Shown: piece by piece, positions 6,765 through 8,662 of the stretch | How the letters are laid out: every line of letters starts with the position of its first letter | How positions within the stretch are numbered: position 1 is the stretch's first letter | From: an uncultured Clostridia bacterium | GTDB taxonomy: Bacteria; Bacillota; Clostridia; Oscillospirales; Oscillospiraceae | Length of the DNA: 8,662 nt | Assembly: GCA_947177115.1 (NCBI GenBank) | Contig: CAMWTG010000103.1 | Location: forward strand, 1-8,662 | Direction: 5' to 3' | Notes under the pieces: generated by a model | Told to the model about the DNA's origin: nothing | Database searches by the model: none | The model's input: only the letters and a program-made list of their open reading frames with translations | Program-made: the position numbers and the translations under genes

Positions 6765-6901
6765 TACTATGCCTCCTTGAAAAAAGGGGAGCGGGAGGAT
6801 GTCCTCCGCTCCCGGCCACCGCCCGCCCCGGCGGCAGGGCGGGACGTTTCCTTCCATTTATACGTGCTTTACGGGAAAATATGTCCTTGCGGCGGGAGCG
6901 T
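6765..6901 (-). promoter_or_regulatory. Candidate attenuator leader between ftsL and the PBP gene
   Basis: This 137-base gap is structured. Three segments matter on the minus strand. Segment 1, CGCTCCCG (6893-6900), directly follows the ftsL stop. Segment 2, CGGGAGCG (6807-6814), is its perfect 8-base complement. Segment 3 contains CGCTCCC again (6787-6793) and pairs with segment 2 to form the terminator hairpin. Segments 1 and 3 would therefore compete for segment 2, as in antiterminator/terminator switches. A further GC-rich stem, CCCGCCC (6837-6843) with GGGCGGG (6822-6828) and an 8-base loop, lies between them. No known riboswitch, T-box or leader peptide was recognised. The segments are visible in the sequence; the switching is inference. 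Confidence 0.45.
6780..6813 (-). terminator. Intrinsic terminator-like hairpin before the PBP gene
   Basis: On the minus strand GGGAGCGGAGGA (6802-6813) pairs with TCCTCCCGCTCCC (6787-6799), leaving one bulged C and a very small loop. One unpaired C is followed by six T (6780-6785). This is the classic G+C stem plus U-tract form, and the T-tract makes it directional on the minus strand. It ends one base before the AAGGAGG ribosome binding site (6772-6778) of the PBP gene. A promoter between the two is therefore impossible, and any PBP message with its own ribosome binding site should pass through the hairpin. It is best read as a partial terminator or attenuator, though an RNA-processing or stability hairpin is possible. 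Confidence 0.6.
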
Positions 6902-7492
6902 CTACTGGCCTCTGTCCAGAATCCCCTGGCTCCACGCGGTGAAGAACCGCTCCAGCCCCCGGCTCTCCGGCTGGTGGACTCTGGCCCGGTCCTCGCCGGG
7001 GAGGCTGATATAATAGATCTGTCCATCGCTGGGCTGGGTCATGCCGGCCGCCTCAGCGGCCTCCTTCACGGCGGAGAGGTCGAAGGTCTGCTCATACTGG
7101 GTCAGCAGGGCAATCTGCTCCACCTGCAGCCGGCTGATCTCCGACTTCATGGCCACAATGCTCCGGGAGATGCTGTTGAGCTGCACATAGCACAGCAGCA
7201 GCACCACCATCAGCGCCCCTACACATGCGAATCCCAGCATAGCCAGGAACGACACCCGCTGAGCGGGGCGTATGGATGCTTTCAGCTGGGCCCGGCGGCG
7301 GGCGTTCCGCTCGGCGGCAGTCTCCGGCCTGCGCTCGTAAAGCTGGTCGAAGTCCATCCGGCCGCTGTGGTCCAGGCGGCGCTCCAGTTCCCGGCTGTCC
7401 GCCTCCCGGCGTTCATATTTCCGGGCGAGGTTGCCGTCCACAGGCCCCAGGGCGCTGTTTCTGCGGCTTGTCCGTCTGCTGTTTGAGGCCAT
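6902..7492 (-). CDS. ftsL: FtsL-like cell division protein
   Basis: Small bitopic divisome protein expected to bind DivIC/FtsB-type and DivIB/FtsQ-type partners and help activate FtsW and the septal PBP. The 196 residues comprise a long, charged, arginine-rich cytosolic region (about 1-78), one membrane helix (about 81-104, FLAMLGFACVGALMVVLLL), a predicted short extracellular coiled coil (about 105-135, ISRSIVAMKSEISRLQVEQI) and the FtsL/DivIC-type ending DLSAVKEAAEAAGM followed by QIYYI. The start is firm: AAAGGAGG (7501-7508) lies 8 bases before the ATG. The assignment rests on topology, the C-terminal motif and position between rsmH and the class B PBP gene, because FtsL proteins diverge greatly in sequence. 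The cytosolic tail is about twice that of Bacillus FtsL. It follows rsmH after 45 bases and precedes the structured 137-base leader. Confidence 0.85.
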   Translation of the reverse strand: MASNSRRTSRRNSALGPVDGNLARKYERREADSRELERRLDHSGRMDFDQLYERRPETAAERNARRRAQLKASIRPAQRVSFLAMLGFACVGALMVVLLLCYVQLNSISRSIVAMKSEISRLQVEQIALLTQYEQTFDLSAVKEAAEAAGMTQPSDGQIYYISLPGEDRARVHQPESRGLERFFTAWSQGILDRGQ

Positions 7493-7537
7493 GGAACGGT
7501 CCTCCTTTCTCCTGAAGTAACGGGGGTAAGCTTTAAA

Positions 7538-8491
7538 TCAATATTCCGTCCGCTCCGCCACCCGCAGCTTGGCGCTGCGCGCGCGGGGATTCTCCCCCAA
7601 TTCAGCGGGGCCGGATATAATCGGTTTGCGGGTCACCAGCCGCATTTTGGGCTTCTTCCCGCAGACGCAAACAGGAAATTCCGGCGGACAGGTGCATCCG
7701 GTCGACAATTCCCGCAATTTTTGCTTCACAATGCGGTCCTCCAGACTGTGGAAGGTAATCACCGCCAGCCGCCCGCCGGGGGCCAGTCCCTCCGCAGCCG
7801 CCTCCAGCATGGGGGCCAGGGCGTCCAGCTCGCCGTTAACGGCGATACGGATGGCCTGAAAACTGCGTTTGGCGGGGTGCTGTTTCTCCCGCAGAGCCTT
7901 GGGCGGCATAGCCGAACGGATCACCTCCACCAGTTCCCCGGTAGTCCGGATGGGTTTGACCTCCCTGCGGCGGACAATGGCCCGGGCGATCTGGGGCGCA
8001 TAGCGCTCCTCGCCGTATTCATACAGGATCCGGCGCAGCTCCTCATAGCTCCAGGCGTTTACTACCTCCGCGGCGTCCAGCGCCGCCCCCTCGTCCATGC
8101 GCATGTCCAAGGGCGCATCGTGCATATAGCTGAACCCCCGCTGGGGCTCGTCCAACTGCGGCGAGGAGACGCCCAGATCGAAGAGCATCCCGTCCAACCC
8201 TACTATGCCCAGATTTTGGAGAATGTCTCCCAGATCAGCAAAATTTCCATGGACCAGCGTCACCCGGTCCCCAAATTCCGCCAGCCGCTCCCCAGCGGCT
8301 TCAATGGCCGTCTTGTCCCGGTCCAGACCGATCAGCCGTCCGGCGGTCAGGCGGCGGAGGATAGCCTGGGAGTGGCCCGCCCGGCCCAGGGTCCCGTCCA
8401 GATAGGTCCCGTCCGGTTTGATGGACAGCGCCTCCAGACATTCCTCCAGCAGCACGGGCTTGTGCCCGTAGTCCTTTTCGTTCACATCCAT
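7538..8491 (-). CDS. rsmH: RsmH (MraW), 16S rRNA C1402 N4-methyltransferase
   Basis: SAM-dependent methyltransferase that modifies N4 of cytidine 1402 in the decoding centre of 16S rRNA. The 317 residues fit the family. Motifs in order are GHKPVLLEE (9-17), the SAM-binding DGTLGRAGHS (32-41), GLDRD (55-59), DLGVSSPQLD (105-114), AKRSFQAIRIAVNGEL (207-222) and FHSLEDRIVK (247-256). A CTC-x6-CVC cluster (Cys266, 268, 275, 277) near the C-terminus resembles the cysteine-rich stretch of other Firmicute RsmH proteins and may bind metal. The start MDVNEKDYGHKPVLL was chosen because it begins one base after the mraZ stop and immediately precedes the conserved N-terminus. It has only a weak ribosome binding site, so translational coupling to mraZ is likely. 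A 21-codon longer frame from 8554 would overlap mraZ and lacks homology-like sequence. Confidence 0.95.
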   Translation of the reverse strand: MDVNEKDYGHKPVLLEECLEALSIKPDGTYLDGTLGRAGHSQAILRRLTAGRLIGLDRDKTAIEAAGERLAEFGDRVTLVHGNFADLGDILQNLGIVGLDGMLFDLGVSSPQLDEPQRGFSYMHDAPLDMRMDEGAALDAAEVVNAWSYEELRRILYEYGEERYAPQIARAIVRRREVKPIRTTGELVEVIRSAMPPKALREKQHPAKRSFQAIRIAVNGELDALAPMLEAAAEGLAPGGRLAVITFHSLEDRIVKQKLRELSTGCTCPPEFPVCVCGKKPKMRLVTRKPIISGPAELGENPRARSAKLRVAERTEY

Positions 8492-8492
8492 A

Positions 8493-8662
8493 TCAGAATC
8501 CCAATTCTTCCATAGCGGCGGCCAGGTTCTCCGGATCCAGCCCCGCGTCCTCAATGGGCGCCCACCGCTCCGGGTTCCACAGCTCCAGGCACTTGGACGC
8601 GCCGTTGATGATGACCTCCCGCTCCAGGGCGGCGTACTGCCGCAGCTTGGCCGGGATAAGGA
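8493..8662 (-). CDS. mraZ: MraZ, C-terminal part (cut by window edge)
   Basis: DNA-binding regulator of the dcw operon with an AbrB-like double-barrel fold (two SpoVT-AbrB-type repeats), usually encoded first and acting on its own promoter. Only the last 55 codons and two bases lie in the window. The frame reads LIPAKLRQYAALEREVIING, then ASKCLELWNPERW, and ends ENLAAAMEELGF before TGA (8493-8495). The IPAKLR segment followed by ELWNPERW is the second MraZ repeat, and the AMEELGF ending is typical of Firmicute MraZ. The stop lies one base before the rsmH ATG, so the two are almost certainly co-transcribed and probably translationally coupled. The operon promoter and MraZ-binding repeats would lie beyond the right edge of the window. 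The short length reflects the window boundary, not truncation of the gene. Confidence 0.93.
   Translation of the reverse strand, partial: LIPAKLRQYAALEREVIINGASKCLELWNPERWAPIEDAGLDPENLAAAMEELGF

Noticed and set aside
6765..6857. 31-codon N-terminal extension of the PBP from ATG 6857
   Set aside because: No ribosome binding site precedes it, it would be translated through the terminator-like hairpin, and the internal ATG at 6764 has a near-perfect site.
6857..6887. Minus-strand promoter before the PBP gene (AGGACA at 6882-6887, TATAAA at 6857-6862)
   Set aside because: The -10 is good, but the -35 matches only four of six bases and the spacer is 19. It is a weak candidate only; a start-site map would be needed. 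Its transcript would lack segment 1 of the proposed attenuator but still contain the hairpin.
8492..8554. 21-codon extension of RsmH from ATG 8554
   Set aside because: It overlaps the mraZ reading frame and lacks family-like sequence; the ATG at 8491 gives the normal RsmH N-terminus and length.

Overview
The window is a stretch of a bacterial division and cell wall (dcw) operon, read entirely from the minus strand. In transcription order (high to low coordinates) it carries mraZ (3' end only), rsmH (mraW), an ftsL-like gene, a PASTA-domain class B penicillin-binding protein of the SpoVD/FtsI family, murE, mraY, ftsW (or spoVE) and murG (5' part only). All eight products are recognisable from family motifs. 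I found no RNA gene, mobile element, CRISPR array or credible plus-strand gene. The long plus-strand open frames lie exactly opposite these genes and reflect high G+C codon usage.

The likely source is a high-G+C member of the Clostridia, perhaps a gut Oscillospiraceae relative (Flavonifractor/Pseudoflavonifractor-like). The grounds are the Firmicute-type order mraZ-rsmH-ftsL-PBP-murE-mraY, PASTA repeats on the PBP, strong AAGGAGG-type ribosome binding sites, a DNPR motif in MurE (meso-diaminopimelate type) and a G+C-rich sequence. This placement is an inference, not a database match.

The genes work together. MurE adds the third residue of the stem peptide to UDP-MurNAc-dipeptide. MraY moves the finished muropeptide to undecaprenyl phosphate (lipid I), and MurG adds GlcNAc (lipid II). 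FtsW and the class B PBP polymerise and cross-link the glycan at the septum, with FtsL as a scaffold and activator. MraZ and RsmH are the regulator and 16S rRNA methyltransferase that usually head this operon. Neither murF (expected between murE and mraY in many Clostridia) nor murD (expected between mraY and ftsW/spoVE) is present; the murD position holds a 74-base AT-rich spacer.

The most interesting non-coding element is the 137-base gap between ftsL and the PBP gene. It contains a strong intrinsic-terminator-like hairpin and T-tract ending one base before the PBP ribosome binding site. An upstream segment could compete for one arm of the hairpin, so the layout looks like an intra-operon attenuator. 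A second oddity is a strong but apparently unused Shine-Dalgarno sequence between the PBP gene and murE. Otherwise this is an ordinary housekeeping locus, and I saw no evidence of a new multi-gene system.
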